A DNA stretch of 64,000 bases from an uncultured Selenomonadales bacterium (GCA_946408355.1 CAMJRX010000010.1:1-64000), one strand, 5' to 3'; shown: positions 1 through 9,774, counted from the first letter of the stretch. The notes: generated by a model not told the origin, from the letters alone. A program made the numbers and translations.

Positions 1-89
1 ACAAGCCGCCCGCCCTTAGTTTTCATGCGTTCGCGAAAGCCGTGCGTTTTTTTGCGCCAATGCGTATTCGGTTGAAATGTCCGTTTCAA
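1..89 (-). CDS. rpmH: 50S ribosomal protein L34, partial (continues past the left edge of the window)
   Basis: Minus-strand translation M(TTG)[29 protein letters not shown] matches the L34 signature (MKRTFQPNxxxRKxxHGFRxRMxTxxGRxV). SD GGAGG lies 9 nt upstream. Absent from the supplied ORF track. Confidence 0.95.
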   Translation of the reverse strand, partial: MKRTFQPNTHWRKKTHGFRERMKTKGGRL

Positions 90-168
90 GCTCTTTCGCC
101 TCCTTATCATAAAATAACAATGCCGATTATAGACGAGCCGTTTTTTTGTGTCAAGTGAATAAAATTTT

Positions 169-669
169 TCACTCCGTTGTTATCAAAACTTTTCTGACAC
201 CTGCACTGCTTATTTTCCAAAAATTTTTGTCGCCTTGCAAAGAAAGCGGCTCGCCTGCCGTGATAAAATTTTTGAACTTGAGCTTGATTAGATTTGCTGA
301 AAATTCCGCACAGATATTTTCCAAGATTAAAAGCGCAGGTACGATTGGCGGATTGAGTTTATGAATTTTATTTTTGTCGTCGACTGCCGAAGTAAAATCT
401 AAAACCTCCGACGCCGTGAATACTCGCCAAATTTTTCCCAACGATTGAATCCGACTGCCGACCGTCGCTGTTATCTTCCTGCGCGGGCGAATCAGTTTGA
501 CTAAAAGTTGAGCGTCCGACGAACTCACTTTGACAAGTGCCATTGCCGAATGAGTTTTTAAAATCTCCGTACCTGCCTCGAATGTTCCGTGCTTAAATTC
601 TGCCTCTACTATCACGCAGTCAACGAATTCTGGGAACGCCGCCAATTTTCTTGCAAGCTCTCTAATCAT
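169..669 (-). CDS. hypothetical protein, possible hot-dog/MaoC-like fold
   Basis: Start chosen at MIRELARKL, with GGAG about 8 nt upstream. Segment [36 protein letters not shown] resembles the MaoC-type SGDxNPIHxxxxxVPGxL motif. Weak family call. Confidence 0.5.
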   Translation of the reverse strand: MIRELARKLAAFPEFVDCVIVEAEFKHGTFEAGTEILKTHSAMALVKVSSSDAQLLVKLIRPRRKITATVGSRIQSLGKIWRVFTASEVLDFTSAVDDKNKIHKLNPPIVPALLILENICAEFSANLIKLKFKNFITAGEPLSLQGDKNFWKISSAGVRKVLITTE

Positions 670-738
670 CTGCCTCACTCCAAAAAAAATGCCCGCCAAT
701 TTTCGACGAGCACTTTTTATTTCGAGCTAAAAATTTTA

Positions 739-1545
739 TTAGAACATCATATTAATCAAGTTGCCCATGTTGCTATAAGCCGCCATGTTGCGATAAGCTT
801 TGCCAGTATAAACTGCGGCAGTATCGAGTTGGTCGCCGAGCATTTCTTTAGCCGCTGGGAAAAGACTATCTGCTTGACTGTTCGCAAAGCTGATATGACT
901 TTCCGCCTTACCAGCAAGTCCATCTTTGCCGAGAATACTTGAAATTTTGTCGGGGTTGTTGAGAATCGTATCGGCAAGTTTTGCCTCGTTAATGCTCAAG
1001 GAACCGTTGCTACCGACCGTCAAGCCAACTGATTCGTAAAGCGAGGCGCGATAGCTCGTGTCGCCAAAAGTAGTCGCCATTAACTCGACGCGCTTTGAAA
1101 CTTCTCTGTTATCGCCGAAGAATTTGACCGCGCTGTTGTAGTCGTCAACAAAATTTTTGACGGTATCGAGAGCCGCTTGCAAATCTTTGCTGTAAGTCGT
1201 CGTCGTGGTAACATTGCCGTCTTTGTCAGCTTCAGAAGTCGTAGTTATCGCGCCTTCCTGTTCGACGTTAAAGTTATAATCCTTGAGTTTGGAGGCGGAC
1301 GCGCTCAAGTCGCTCATTGCCTCTTTGAATTCGGATTGGAACGCGCTTTTGGCGTCGTCGTAGCTGGCAAGGACGGATTTAAGATTGCTATTAACTTCCG
1401 TCAAACCCGCCAGTGAACTCGTTGCATTGTTTTGGAAATTGCCGTAAGCACTCCACAGCTGATTGATTGAATTTTTCTTCTGATTGTTAGAGGCGAAGAG
1501 CCAACCATAATTGTTGATTCCGCCCAAAGAATTTATTCCTGCCAT
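739..1545 (-). CDS. FliD-like (flagellar cap C-terminal-like) protein
   Basis: C-terminal half VKNFVDDYNSAVKFF...LYESVGLTVGSNGSLSINEAKLADTILNNPDKISSILGKDGLAGKAESH resembles FliD_C (FVxxYN ... LGLxxxxDGxLxxDxxKLxxALxxNPxxV). RBS GGAAGGTG precedes ATG at 1545. Confidence 0.6.
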   Translation of the reverse strand: MAGINSLGGINNYGWLFASNNQKKNSINQLWSAYGNFQNNATSSLAGLTEVNSNLKSVLASYDDAKSAFQSEFKEAMSDLSASASKLKDYNFNVEQEGAITTTSEADKDGNVTTTTTYSKDLQAALDTVKNFVDDYNSAVKFFGDNREVSKRVELMATTFGDTSYRASLYESVGLTVGSNGSLSINEAKLADTILNNPDKISSILGKDGLAGKAESHISFANSQADSLFPAAKEMLGDQLDTAAVYTGKAYRNMAAYSNMGNLINMMF

Positions 1546-1626
1546 TTTAATCACCTTCCCTGAATTGAAAAACTATCCTTAAAACTTTGCTTGATTTTAC
1601 ACCATTTATCAACGGCTTGCAAGAAA

Positions 1627-2280
1627 TTATTTAAAATCTCCGAGTTGCTTAGCAAGGTCGTCGACAAGTGAATTAATTCGTTCAAACTTTAGCTTATAAC
1701 TTACACGATTGGCAATGAGCCGCGCTGTTGCGTTCATAATAGTAACGATTTCCTCAAGATTATTTTCGCGGAGCGTCGTGCCGGTCTCTACAATGTCGAC
1801 GATACTTTCCGACATGCCAATTATTGGTGCAAGTTCAATCGAACCGTTCAGCTTGATATATTCCATTTGCATTCCCTGCGCGGCAAAAAATTGTTCAGCA
1901 ATGCGAGGAAATTTGGTTGCAACGCGAGTGTGTGCATAATCTTTGAGGCGAGGACGTTTTTTATCTTTAGGCACCGCCATCATCAAATGACATTTGCCGA
2001 AACCTAAATCTAACAGCTCGTAAACGTCTTTACCTGATTCTAAAATAACGTCCTTGCCGATAATGCCAATGTCAGCCGCACCGTATTCGACATAAGTTGG
2101 AACGTCAGCGGTTTTCGTTATGATAAATTTCAGCCGCGCCGTCTCGTTGGTGATTATAAGCTTGCGCGATTTTTCGTGAAGACCTTCCGCCGTCCAACTG
2201 ACTTTTTTAAGTAGCTCCGCGCTCAACCCGAAAAGTTTACCTTTTGGCAGAGCGATTGTTATAAAATCTTTATTTTGCAC
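1627..2280 (-). CDS. hisG: ATP phosphoribosyltransferase, short (HisG_S) form
   Basis: IALPKGKL, ADIGIIGKDVI, VDIVETGTTLRENNLEEI motifs. GTG start at 2280 preceded by GGAGGG; about 217 aa, the short HisZ-dependent length class. Confidence 0.92.
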   Translation of the reverse strand: MQNKDFITIALPKGKLFGLSAELLKKVSWTAEGLHEKSRKLIITNETARLKFIITKTADVPTYVEYGAADIGIIGKDVILESGKDVYELLDLGFGKCHLMMAVPKDKKRPRLKDYAHTRVATKFPRIAEQFFAAQGMQMEYIKLNGSIELAPIIGMSESIVDIVETGTTLRENNLEEIVTIMNATARLIANRVSYKLKFERINSLVDDLAKQLGDFK

Positions 2281-3886
2281 GTTGACGCCCTCCGAACGAA
2301 ATATCAGCCTCAAACATTCTGTTCCACGGGAAATACACGCGGATATTGTCGTTGCCCGTGAACTTGGGCAAATTCCTCTGCGCAAAACTCGTAAGCAACA
2401 ACGCGCAATTTTCCGCAGCAGAATCGCGTTTATCGTCTAAAGTCTCGTAACGCCCGTCGCCGGCAATCCAATCAAGTTGAGCCGCTCCGATTTGTCGAAC
2501 GTTCGCCTGATATGCCCAATCGTCAAGATAGCGGCGCAAAAGTAATTCGTCAACAGAATTATCTTTCATGCGCGTCGATAAAACTCCCGTGCCCAATGCA
2601 AAGCCGCTTGAATTCGTCGGCGTGTTCCAACCTGAATAAGCTGTAAGTTTGAACAAAAGCCCGCGCTGTCTAAGTTGCTCCATTAGCGCGTTGTCCGAGC
2701 CGTTAGCAAAGGCGACATCTGCAAGAATAACTTTTTTCTTGTCGTTAACGTAATCTTGAACGGTGTCAGCGAAAAATTGCGTGCCGTTGCGAATCTTGTC
2801 GTCGTTAACGTCTTCGTTAGCCTCGAAAGTTTCTCCGCCGGGATTTGTATTCACGGCGAGGATAAAATCTGCGCGGCTTTCGTCGTCAGTCAATGTCGCG
2901 CCCGATGCCGAAATCGCCGCCCTAATCGAATCATCAATCGGTTCGTCGGAATAAGACGGTACCGTCAATGCGCCGCGTCCCCAGTTATACTTGACAAAAA
3001 TTTTCGGCGAAGTGTTAGCCCGCTTATTAGCCGCCCGCGCCAAAAGCACAAGTCCAACCTCGTCAATGCCCGCCGTCGTCAAATAATCGTTGATTCCGTG
3101 CCCGTATTGCAAAAGTTTACGTCCCTCGTTGTGTGTCTGCGAATAGGGCGCGTTGTCGTCGCGTCCAAGCACGAGATAATCAAACGTCTTGTTGCGGGCG
3201 TAGTCGATTAATTTTTTATTGGCGTCAAAATTTTTTTCGCGACGTCCCATCCAGTCTTCTATAGCTTTAGTCGGAATTAGACGTTGCAGAAAGTTAAACT
3301 CTTTAATTTCACGCGGCGTTAATCCTTCCAATTCCTGCTTGTCCATAAGCTCCGTTAAGCGGAAAATATTTGTGCCGTAGTAACGATAATAATCTGGCTC
3401 CTCGTAACCAGAGGCTAAACCTGTTCGCGGCGTGCGCATTATCGAGCCGAAAACGTACAGCGGCAATTTTTTATGTTTCCTGCGGAACTCGGCGAATAAA
3501 TCTGCACGCGCTAAAATTTCGTCGCCATCGTATTCATGCTTGCGCGAACCAACTAAACTTCCGTAAAGTAGCGCGTCCGATGATATGACTGCCGCTGTTA
3601 AATCTTTTTTAGCGTTTTTGTTCAGCCAGTCCCAAAGTAAATCGGGGTCGCCCAAATTTTCTCTGTCGCCCAAAAGTTCTACGGGCGGTGACACAATTTG
3701 AATTCCCGCCTTTTCTAAAACCTCAATCGTTTGCTTGTTGACAATCGGGCGGCTGTCGTGCGGTATGTATAAAATTTTTTCTTGAACAACTTTTTTCTTA
3801 GCCGCGCAGTCGGAAGCCTCCGCGCAGATTAAAATCATCAGTACAAGGAGGCTCGTCGCCACGCGCAATAAATTTTTCCTAATCAC
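2270..3886 (-). CDS. DUF4127 family protein with signal peptide
   Basis: KILYIPHDSRPIVNKQT...VVSPPVELLG...SSDALLYGSLVGSR...LGRDDNAPYSQTHNEGRKL is characteristic of DUF4127. The true start may be the TTG at 3868 (AGGA upstream), since the GTG at 3886 lies in a repeat. Confidence 0.85.
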   Translation of the reverse strand: MIRKNLLRVATSLLVLMILICAEASDCAAKKKVVQEKILYIPHDSRPIVNKQTIEVLEKAGIQIVSPPVELLGDRENLGDPDLLWDWLNKNAKKDLTAAVISSDALLYGSLVGSRKHEYDGDEILARADLFAEFRRKHKKLPLYVFGSIMRTPRTGLASGYEEPDYYRYYGTNIFRLTELMDKQELEGLTPREIKEFNFLQRLIPTKAIEDWMGRREKNFDANKKLIDYARNKTFDYLVLGRDDNAPYSQTHNEGRKLLQYGHGINDYLTTAGIDEVGLVLLARAANKRANTSPKIFVKYNWGRGALTVPSYSDEPIDDSIRAAISASGATLTDDESRADFILAVNTNPGGETFEANEDVNDDKIRNGTQFFADTVQDYVNDKKKVILADVAFANGSDNALMEQLRQRGLLFKLTAYSGWNTPTNSSGFALGTGVLSTRMKDNSVDELLLRRYLDDWAYQANVRQIGAAQLDWIAGDGRYETLDDKRDSAAENCALLLTSFAQRNLPKFTGNDNIRVYFPWNRMFEADISFGGRQRAK

Positions 3887-3907
3887 TTAATCACTAACCA
3901 CTTTCTA

Positions 3908-4591
3908 CTATTTTTTCCTTGCGGCTCGCATATCGCTCCACAAATCCCGCGCCTTGTCGTGAATTCGAGGTTCACGCTCACGAACGCCTTGATCACTTAT
4001 CAATTTCGACAAATAAGACGTTGCCTTTTGCCGGTCGCCAAGCCGATTGTAAATCGCCGCCACGAGATAAATTACTGCGTTGTCAGTCAGCTCGCCGATT
4101 GGGAAACTTTCACGCATTAAAGCTTCCTCATAAAACGCAGCCGCCTTTGTAAGGAATTCGTCCTCTTGAGTTTTGTCGCCCGCCTCGCGATAAATCCACG
4201 CTAACTGGTGCGCATATTTAGCTTTTTTGGACGCCTTGCCGTGAATCAAATCCAAATACTTCAACGCCAATCTAAAAGCCGTCGACGCCTCGCCAAGTGT
4301 ACGCTCCTCTACGAATGGAATTTTAATATTTTTCGTAAGCAAAACGGCGCGCAAAATCGTTAAATGTCGGTCGGGGATTTTCGTCGTGAATGTCGTCTCA
4401 TCAGCCGCAAAACCGCAATGTTCGCAAATCCAAATCGTATAGTAATACGGATTAAAATTTTCGTAGTGCGTGCAAGCGTCATCGTCGCGTTTTAAAACCA
4501 TGAGCCGCGAACGTGTCTTAACAACCCGAAAAGTTTTTTCGCAAACGGGGCAAGTTTTTTCAACAACAAAAGTTTTTTCTATTTCTGCCAT
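3908..4591 (-). CDS. DUF2225 family protein
   Basis: N-terminal CPVCEKTFRVVKTRSRLMVLKRDDDACTHYENFNPYYYTIWICEHCGFAADE plus TPR-like C-terminus. Confidence 0.85.
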   Translation of the reverse strand: MAEIEKTFVVEKTCPVCEKTFRVVKTRSRLMVLKRDDDACTHYENFNPYYYTIWICEHCGFAADETTFTTKIPDRHLTILRAVLLTKNIKIPFVEERTLGEASTAFRLALKYLDLIHGKASKKAKYAHQLAWIYREAGDKTQEDEFLTKAAAFYEEALMRESFPIGELTDNAVIYLVAAIYNRLGDRQKATSYLSKLISDQGVREREPRIHDKARDLWSDMRAARKK

Positions 4592-4595
4592 AACA

Positions 4596-7500
4596 TCACC
4601 TTAAATATTTATTGCAAAGAGCTTTAAGTTTATCGGTTTCCGCCTCCGCCAAATAATCGGGCTTAAGTCTCCAGCCCCAGTTCGTTCCGACGGTGCCAGG
4701 CGTATTCATACGGTTGCGACTGTCAAGTTTCAAAATATCCTGCATGGGAACAATCGCAAAGCGCGAATTCGACGCATAAGCAAATTCAATCAGCTTTTTG
4801 CAAACGTCATCGGGGCGGCGCACGTCAGCACCAATCAACGCGGCAATCGTCGTTTTCGTGTCGTTGTCCACATCTTCCATAAACCAGCCGACGGTTGTAT
4901 TGTTGTCGTGCGTTCCTGTGTAAGTTATGCTGTTTTCGGGCGGAACAAATCCCATACGCCCATCTTCGTTGAAGTGCAACTCGAAATGCAAAACCTTCAT
5001 TCCTGGAAAACCGCAATCTTCGCGGAGTGTGTCAACGGCGTCGGTTATAATTCCCAAATCCTCTGCAACAATTTGCGCGTCACCAATTTCTTTGCGAATC
5101 TCTTTAAAGAAATTCAATCCGGGACCTTTAAGCCATTCGCCGTTAATAGCGGTCTTCGCGTCGCCGGGTATCGACCAATACGACTCAAAGGCGCGGAAAT
5201 GGTCAACGCGAACAATATCGACCAACTCATAAATCCGCTTGAAACGCAATTTCCACCACTTATATTTTGTAGCTTTCATTTCTTCCCAATCGTATTGCGG
5301 ATTGCCCCAAAGTTGTCCCGTCGCACTGAAATAATCGGGCGGAACTCCAGCGACTTTTTCGGGGTGTCCTTCCTCGTCAAGCTGGAATTCTTGTTGATTA
5401 GCCCAAGCGTCCGCGCTGTCAGCCGAAACGAATATCGGCATATCGCCCATAATTTGAATCCCGCGCTCCAAAGCGTAGTCGTGAATTTTTTGCCACTGTT
5501 CAGCAAAGATAAACTGTTCAAACTCCGTGAATAAAATTTCGTCGGCAAGTTCTTTCTTCAAGGCCGCCAAAACTTTTTTATCGCGCTGTTTAATTTTAAT
5601 ATCCCACTCAACCCAATATGCGCCGCCGTTCTTTTGCTTAATCGCCGCGAACAATGCGTAATCTTCCAGCCAATATTTTTGCGCCGCGCAGAATGTTTCA
5701 AAGTTCTTTTTAAGTTCAGCGTCCTTTTTGAGTTTCTTTTTAAAGTTTTCAAATGCCTTTTTAAGTGCAGTTGTCTTGAGTTTGTCGACAGCCTCGAAGT
5801 CAACGAATTTTGTTTTTGCGAGCTTGAGCGGAACTTTTATATCGCCCTCGTCAAGCAAGCTCTCTGCAATTAATCCGTCGATTGAAATTATCATCGGGTT
5901 GCCCGCGAACGCCGACGGTGATTGATACGGCGAATAACCATAACCGACGGGATTAAGCGGAAGAATTTGCCAAATGGATTGCCCCGCCGCCTTGAGGAAG
6001 TCGATAAATTCAAATGCCTCTTTGCCCATGTCGCCAATTCCGTATTTGGAAGGTAAGCTCGTCGGGTGGAGGATAATGCCTGCGCGGCGGTCGTAATTTT
6101 GCTGTTGAGGGACGTGATGCAATAAAACGCCTTCAAGCGGCTCAATTCTAAATGTTACACGCCCGCGAGTGACAGGATATTTTTTCTTCGGATTGTCGGG
6201 TTCAAAGGCATCAATGAAAAGTCCGTTAGCAATGTCGCTCACGTCGAAGGAAACTTCCTTGCTGCGATTTTTTGAGCGATTGAACGCAACCAAATAAATA
6301 TCGTTTTTCGCCTCGTGCCCGAATACGTCATGACCGTTACGAATCACGCGGGCATAAGCAACAATATCGCCTTTCGACGGTAACGGCAAAAGTTCGCCCG
6401 TCTGGAAAACTAAATTCTTGTTGCGCATGGCGATAAATCTCTTATACATCGCTAAAAGTTCCTGGTCGCCGCCTCCCCAAGGATAAGGTCTGCGGTTCGT
6501 AGGATCTTTGAAACCTTGCATGCCGATTTCGTCACCATAATAAATACACGGCACGCCCGGATAAGTCATCTGCCACAAAGCCGCCATTTTTAAACGCGCC
6601 TTGCCGAGTTTTTCTGCCGCCTCGTCAAGCTTAAAGCGTGATTGCTCATAATACGGCATTTGATCATAATACGGAGCCTCGCCAAAAATCGTGACGGGGC
6701 GCATAATGTCATGGCTGGCAATTAAATTCATCATCGCGTAGAAATTTTCTTTAGGATAATTTTCGCGGAGGCTTTCCATACGCCGCATACAAAGTTCGCC
6801 GTCAATCTGCCCCAAAATAAAATCAAAGATATGCGCCCGCAACGGATAATTCATCGCCGAATCCATTTCGTAGCCGCAAAGATATTGCCGCTGAACGCCG
6901 TAAGCAATTTTATTCGAGGCGTCCTCCCAAACTTCGCCAATCATGACAGCTTCGGGATTAATTTTTTTCAACTCGGAGAAAAATAATCTACTGAATTCGG
7001 CGGGCAATTCGTCGATAACGTCAAGTCGCCAACCGCTGATACCTTCGCGCGTCCAATGCTTTAAAACACTGTCCTTGTCACGAATTATAAAATCCATATA
7101 AGACGGAGTTGTTTCACGGACATTCGGGAGCGTTGGGAAATTCCACCAGCTGTCATAATCCGTCGGATAATTTCTGAAGTCATACCACTCATAATACGGC
7201 GAATCTTTAGATTGAAACGCGCCAACGCTGTCATAGGTGCCCTTGCGATTAAAATAAATACTATTGGAGCCCGTATGACTGAACACGCCGTCGATTATAA
7301 TTCGGATACCTTTGGACTTTGCAACGTCGATTAAATGTTTAAAGTCCTCGTTGGTGCCGAGTATCGGATCAATCTTGTGGTAGTCGCCGGTGTCGTAGTG
7401 GTGATTGCTCTCCGACTCAAAGACAGGATTAAAATAAATTGCGGTGATTCCCAGCTCTTTGAGGTAGTCAAGCTTCTTTTCAACGCCGCGCAGATTGCCG

Positions 7501-8072
7501 CCAAAAAAGTCGTAAGCAGCAATTTCGTTGCGGTCAGTGTCTTTGAAGTAAACTGGATCATCGCTCCAGCTCGCGTGATAAACTGCGCCTTCCTTTTCGA
7601 TAATCTCGTTGCCGTCGCGATAAAATCTGTCAGGGAAAATCTGATACATGACGGCATGTTTAAACCAATCGGGAGTTTTCGCGCCCTTTTGATAGACGGT
7701 GATTTGGAAAGCGGGCGGCAAATGATCGTAAAGTTCACCGACGCCGCCCAAAAGTTCGGGATTGTTGCCGTAATAATAAGTTTTGCCGCCGGTAACAATT
7801 ATAAAGTAGTACCAGAGCAAGCCGCCCTTATCGGGCATTTTGAAGACGAGCGAATAAAATTTTTCTTCGGACTTTTCGTCATCGCGTGTCGTGAGATTCG
7901 ACCACTTTTCGCCCGCGCCCTCTTCCCACGTGTGCAGGAGGACTTGCTTAATTACGGCGTCTGTTTTGATTGTAATACCGAGCCGCACAGACGAGCCAGC
8001 TTCTGCCGCACCAACCGTTGAGCGGTAGTAAATGTTCTGCGAGTTATGCAGGATGTTCTTTTTGTCAATCAT
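4596..8072 (-). CDS. bifunctional GH13 alpha-amylase-type (neopullulanase/debranching) / GH77 4-alpha-glucanotransferase fusion
   Basis: GH13 motifs DGVFSHTG, GWRLDVIDE, GEVWEDA, IASHDIMRPVT; then GH77 motifs GIILHPTSLPSKYGIGDMG, RVDHFRAFESYWSIP, AEDLGIITDAV, YTGTHDNNTT. Start reassigned to ATG 8072 (GGAG upstream); the longer 1215-aa ORF includes an upstream glycosyltransferase pseudogene remnant. Confidence 0.92.
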   Translation of the reverse strand: MIDKKNILHNSQNIYYRSTVGAAEAGSSVRLGITIKTDAVIKQVLLHTWEEGAGEKWSNLTTRDDEKSEEKFYSLVFKMPDKGGLLWYYFIIVTGGKTYYYGNNPELLGGVGELYDHLPPAFQITVYQKGAKTPDWFKHAVMYQIFPDRFYRDGNEIIEKEGAVYHASWSDDPVYFKDTDRNEIAAYDFFGGNLRGVEKKLDYLKELGITAIYFNPVFESESNHHYDTGDYHKIDPILGTNEDFKHLIDVAKSKGIRIIIDGVFSHTGSNSIYFNRKGTYDSVGAFQSKDSPYYEWYDFRNYPTDYDSWWNFPTLPNVRETTPSYMDFIIRDKDSVLKHWTREGISGWRLDVIDELPAEFSRLFFSELKKINPEAVMIGEVWEDASNKIAYGVQRQYLCGYEMDSAMNYPLRAHIFDFILGQIDGELCMRRMESLRENYPKENFYAMMNLIASHDIMRPVTIFGEAPYYDQMPYYEQSRFKLDEAAEKLGKARLKMAALWQMTYPGVPCIYYGDEIGMQGFKDPTNRRPYPWGGGDQELLAMYKRFIAMRNKNLVFQTGELLPLPSKGDIVAYARVIRNGHDVFGHEAKNDIYLVAFNRSKNRSKEVSFDVSDIANGLFIDAFEPDNPKKKYPVTRGRVTFRIEPLEGVLLHHVPQQQNYDRRAGIILHPTSLPSKYGIGDMGKEAFEFIDFLKAAGQSIWQILPLNPVGYGYSPYQSPSAFAGNPMIISIDGLIAESLLDEGDIKVPLKLAKTKFVDFEAVDKLKTTALKKAFENFKKKLKKDAELKKNFETFCAAQKYWLEDYALFAAIKQKNGGAYWVEWDIKIKQRDKKVLAALKKELADEILFTEFEQFIFAEQWQKIHDYALERGIQIMGDMPIFVSADSADAWANQQEFQLDEEGHPEKVAGVPPDYFSATGQLWGNPQYDWEEMKATKYKWWKLRFKRIYELVDIVRVDHFRAFESYWSIPGDAKTAINGEWLKGPGLNFFKEIRKEIGDAQIVAEDLGIITDAVDTLREDCGFPGMKVLHFELHFNEDGRMGFVPPENSITYTGTHDNNTTVGWFMEDVDNDTKTTIAALIGADVRRPDDVCKKLIEFAYASNSRFAIVPMQDILKLDSRNRMNTPGTVGTNWGWRLKPDYLAEAETDKLKALCNKYLR

Positions 8073-8098
8073 CGTATCATCTCCGTTTACATTGTATA

Positions 8099-8598
8099 CG
8101 CCAATACCGCTTCCGTAATTACTCTTTGCACGACGAGTAAATCCTTCCAATACGCCGCGTGAGTAGTCTGCTTTATCTTGTCCGTTCGAGCCAAAAATTT
8201 GCCAATTTATCCCTAAACCCACCGCGTGAGGAATATTTAACAAAATTTCGTCGACAACTTTGATAATCCCCCCCTCCGGTCAACTTCTTAGGGTAAACAA
8301 ATTCATCAATATCAATGAACGCCATGTATCGACAATTGAAACGGTATTTATCAATCGCGTCGTCATAGGCAGGCATTTGCATCATCTTGCCTGGAAATTC
8401 AGTAAGCGTCACTAAATTTTTTTCGACGTAAGGTGCAAGGACTTCTTTGTAATTGTCGGAGCTTTCGTTGTTGTAAAGATAAAAATGTTCGACGCCGGCG
8501 AGCAAATGATAATCCAATCACTCTTTAAGGTAAGGTGCCTCGTTCTTGAAAATCGCCGTAATTGCCAAATCATACATGAACAAATTCTTATCAACCAT
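8099..8598 (-). pseudogene. GT92-like glycosyltransferase pseudogene, truncated paralogue of 44935..46182
   Basis: ATG 8598 with GAGGTG SD. Reads MVDKNLFMYDLAITAIFKNEAPYLKE-stop(TGA 8518-8520)-LDYHLLAGVEHFYLYNNESSDNY...FIDIDEFVYPKKLTG, then a frameshift in a G7 tract (8268-8274), then IIKVVDEILLNIPHAVGLGINWQIFGSNGQDKADYSRGVLEGFTRRAK. Aligns collinearly with the intact copy. Confidence 0.9.
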
Positions 8599-8667
8599 AA
8601 AAATCACCTCGCGTAGGTTATTTCCCGCTTTTTGCCCTCAACCCTTTTAATCGCAAAAAAATTTTTC

Positions 8668-8696
8668 TTGATTCTAACTCTAAGTTGGTTTATAGT
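8668..8696 (+). promoter_or_regulatory. sigma-A-type promoter
   Basis: TTGATT - 17 nt - TATAGT upstream of the 8726 gene. Confidence 0.6.
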
Positions 8697-8725
8697 AAAA
8701 AAAATTATTTTGTAAGGAGCAACTC

Positions 8726-9649
8726 ATGAAAAAAATTTTTTATACTGTGCTGTTAATTTTGTTGACGGCGAACCTTATCGGTTGCACTCAAGAGCAAAAG
8801 TCAGGCGACGTAAATCAAATTCCTACGGAAGTTGCAACTCCACAAGACGCTAATAATCCTACAAACGAGCCGCAAGAACCTGCGCCGCAAGCTCAACCCG
8901 ATAAAGATTATATTTTGGCTAACGACGATTTATCTAATCTTCAACTCAACGATCCAACCAAACCAGTTTACGATAAATACATTATGTGGGAGCGGCAGGA
9001 AAAAGGTTTGCCGTTTACTTTGCCGTATCTGGAGCCTTACGAGGCAGAGTCGGTTGTTTATCTGACTTTTGACGACGGTCCCGACGATAAAGTTACGCCG
9101 CAGATTTTGGATATTCTCAAAGCCGAAAACGTCAAGGCAACTTTCTACGTGTGCGGCAACATGGTTGAAGCTTATCCCGAAGTTTTAAAGCGCATTTTTA
9201 ACGAAGGTCACGCAATCGGCAATCACAGCTACAATCATCGCTACGACCAACTTTATGCTAGCCCGTGGGGTTTCATGGAGCAGATTATTCAAACCGACAA
9301 TGCTATTAAAAATGTTATCGGCGTACGCCCATTTATAATTCGTGCGCCGGGCGGTGTTGGCATGTTTAACGGCGATTATTGGTCAATGATTGACAGTTGC
9401 GGCTACGTTGAGCACGATTGGAACGCCTTAACTGAAGACGCTACGCCATCCAAGCCAAACGCTTCTCAACAAGTCAACAATGTCTTAAAATATTTAGGCG
9501 ATAACCCGCCGCGCTCCGTGATTATCCTCATGCACTCCAACAGCGATAAAGTCGAGACTGTTAAAGCTCTGCCCGAAATAATTCACTTCCTGCGCGATTG
9601 GGGTTATAAATTTGGCGTCGTCACTCCCATGACACCTCAGCCTTGGTAA
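8726..9649 (+). CDS. polysaccharide deacetylase (NodB domain) lipoprotein
   Basis: Lipoprotein signal with lipobox LIGC; NodB motifs LTFDDGPDDKVTPQIL, GHAIGNHSYNH, RAPGG. Confidence 0.93.
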   Translation: MKKIFYTVLLILLTANLIGCTQEQKSGDVNQIPTEVATPQDANNPTNEPQEPAPQAQPDKDYILANDDLSNLQLNDPTKPVYDKYIMWERQEKGLPFTLPYLEPYEAESVVYLTFDDGPDDKVTPQILDILKAENVKATFYVCGNMVEAYPEVLKRIFNEGHAIGNHSYNHRYDQLYASPWGFMEQIIQTDNAIKNVIGVRPFIIRAPGGVGMFNGDYWSMIDSCGYVEHDWNALTEDATPSKPNASQQVNNVLKYLGDNPPRSVIILMHSNSDKVETVKALPEIIHFLRDWGYKFGVVTPMTPQPW

Positions 9650-9726
9650 AAATATTTTTACGTATTTTAATAAAGATAAAACCTACGACACTTAAACCTT
9701 AATAAAATTCTGAAAACAAAGTAAAA

Positions 9727-9760
9727 GCTCCCGCCGACTTCGACAGGAGCAAATTTTTTT
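9727..9760 (+). terminator. rho-independent terminator
   Basis: GCTCC...GGAGC hairpin followed by AAATTTTTTT. Confidence 0.65.
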
Positions 9761-9774
9761 GTCATTGATCATTT

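Noticed and set aside
4908-5534. 208-aa plus-strand ORF inside the GH77 region
   Set aside because: Antisense to a well-supported MalQ domain; no SD or family signature.
8268-8274. G7 tract as an active phase-variation switch
   Set aside because: The gene also carries an upstream nonsense codon and is 3'-truncated, so slippage alone cannot restore a functional product.
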